NCBI GenBank assembly: GCA_016806645.1
Contig: JACSYO010001791.1
Span: forward strand, 2,503,501 to 2,567,500
Length of the DNA: 64,000 nt
Direction of reading: 5' to 3'
Source: Ophiodon elongatus
Lineage: Eukaryota; Chordata; Actinopteri; Perciformes; Hexagrammidae
Both the position numbers and the translations under genes were made by a program. The first letter of the stretch is position 1. Every line of letters starts with the position of its first letter. The notes under the pieces are model-generated. The model had not been told where the DNA came from, did not search any database, and saw only the letters and a program-made list of their open reading frames with translations. This document shows positions 62,462 to 64,000 of the stretch, in pieces.

Positions 62462-64000
62462 GTCAGTGCATGCAAAAATAAATTGTGCATACTTAGCCTG
62501 GGTTTAAATAGCATATTTTCTCTCTTATACAAGTTGTGCGTCATTTATCTCAGATGTTTTTTATCCCCTAACACTGCAATAACACTAACAGTACTTGAAG
62601 GTACACACCTCCAGCCAAGCCCCGGTTACCCATGCTAAATCAAGCACGCCTAAAGTGTTTTCACGGAGAAAAACACACATATATAGCCAACACATTCTCA
62701 CTCCAGGGTTGTTGTTAGCCAGGTGGGTTTGAAGTCAAGGAGAGGGAAGGTTAATGCTTCGGGCTCATTACCCACAGTGTTCTGCTGGGCCACTTCCTGC
62801 CAGGCGAAGGAGGAGCCTGTGCTGCTGCTCCCCTGCTCCACTTATCCCACTGTTGGGGTGAACATTGTGACCTAGTTCTAGCTGAATACCAAACCCCGTC
62901 CAAGAGCAAAAGACCTGCTTTTGTGAGACATTCCTGCACTGCACTGTGTGTATTCTGCTTCACAAAGCAAGACAGGGTCGAGCAGCAGAGAGAGATTTCA
63001 GACTTGAGTAGACGTGGCCTGCAGTGTGTGTGTGTGTGTGTAGTTTGTGCGAGCAATCACAAATGACACAATAGGATAACAATTTGATTATAATGGCAGT
63101 GCTATCTTTCTCAACAGATAAAAATCACAGCTCAGGTCTGAGAACGTATAATATGCAGGCAGTGACAGGGGCGTTATAAATAGGACACATACAGCAGTGT
63201 GGTATGTCAGCAGCAAATGTTTGACCCCCTCGTTGTCGTGGTTCCCTCAGCAAGACGCCCCGCTGCGGTTCCGCTGTGGGTACCAGCCCTGAGAGCAGGT
63301 TGTCTCAGGGGAGGGGGGATGGTGAGTGGTTGCTATGACGCGTAGAAGTGATTGACACCTGCCTGTCACCTCACATGATTCTGCTCTGTCAGAGACTCTG
63401 GGCATGTTTACACGTGTGGATGCACATCTACATCGCGTGATGTACACGGGGGCACAGGCACACAATCGTTTTTTCCGGTGCAAAGCACGCCAGGGAGCTA
63501 GTTTGTCACTCACTCACAAAGTCACTTGTTCACGTTCAGCAAGTTGCTGCTCAGTCTGTGGCAGATTAATGCCAACCTGTGCCACCTACCGGAAAGGAGA
63601 GACAACAGCAACACTTGCAGATGCAGTAATGACAGTGTTGTCTTCCAGTAACAGCTGCTGTAATTTTAACACATGCAGCACCTTGTGTGAGTGTTACAAC
63701 TGCTGCTGTTTAGGTATTAAAATGACTACAGTTGTAACACTCTCTGCAGGTGACAGAAGCGTCAACATTGCAAAAGCTATTACACTCCTTCCCTATAGAT
63801 GGTGCACGTAGGCATGGCTTCATCTCCAGTAGAGGGGCACATGTTGGATTAGGATTACCTCTTCAGGTCTGATCCTGCTGGTCTGGAGTACACTGGGCCT
63901 TGTTTCAGGTGCTTCTCTGTTTCAGGTGCACTGTGTGTCCTTGTTTTCCCTTTTGAAATAGTATCTGCACTCATGTCTGATTACTTTCTAGGTTCTCACA
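62462..64000 (+). other. ppp1r12b intron running off the right edge
   Basis: No further exon recognised. A short GT repeat lies at 63,023-63,041. The 135-codon Cys-rich frame at 63.40-63.81 kb has no family signal. Confidence 0.55.
63023..63041. repeat. Short (GT)n tract
   Basis: About nine GT units. Confidence 0.85.

Noticed and set aside
63404..63811. Cys-rich 135-codon frame
   Set aside because: No ordered cysteine motif or family likeness; lies in the last ppp1r12b intron, and Cys arises from tgy-rich sequence.

Overview
The window looks like a gene-sparse to moderately dense stretch of a teleost fish genome. Three lines of evidence support this. The genes are split by GT-AG introns. 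The interspersed repeats are kinds common in ray-finned fish: tRNA-headed SINEs, an L2-like LINE tail, and hAT-like elements starting TAGTGGTG or CAGTGGTGG. The longest gene is IGFN1, a vertebrate muscle gene. All identifications come from reading the sequence and from memory of the families; no database search was possible.

Region by region: 1-20 kb has no protein-coding gene I can support. It holds repeats (two SINE-like families, a LINE 3' end, and a complete non-autonomous hAT element with target duplication at 17.3-18.3 kb). From about 20.3 to 40.7 kb on the + strand lies an apparently complete igfn1 gene. I reconstruct 25 coding exons and 1516 codons, ending in a phase-consistent stop and an AATAAA. 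The domain order is Ig, Ig, charged spacer, Ig, Ig, FN3, FN3, FN3, Ig, FN3, Ig. The spacer contains a coding minisatellite (six copies of an 8-residue unit) and a run of short symmetrical exons that look like duplicates of one another.

From 41.9 to about 47.9 kb is a + strand gene for a type II membrane protein: short basic cytoplasmic head, one transmembrane helix, long coiled coil, very acidic tail. I cannot name it. From 48.7 kb to the right edge is the C-terminal half of a myosin phosphatase targeting subunit, best matched to PPP1R12B (MYPT2). Two alternative first exons are visible (48.7 and 54.8 kb). The second has the form of the cardiac/smooth-muscle small subunit (M20/M21) start. No ankyrin-repeat or PP1-docking exons are visible upstream, and the last exons lie beyond the window.

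Functionally, two of the genes fit striated or smooth muscle (a sarcomeric Z-disc-associated Ig/FN3 protein and a regulator of myosin light-chain phosphatase). The membrane protein between them has a layout reminiscent of ER/SR coiled-coil proteins, but a muscle role for it is only inference. Two coding-like minus-strand segments at 21.2-21.8 kb, inside the proposed first igfn1 intron, remain unexplained.
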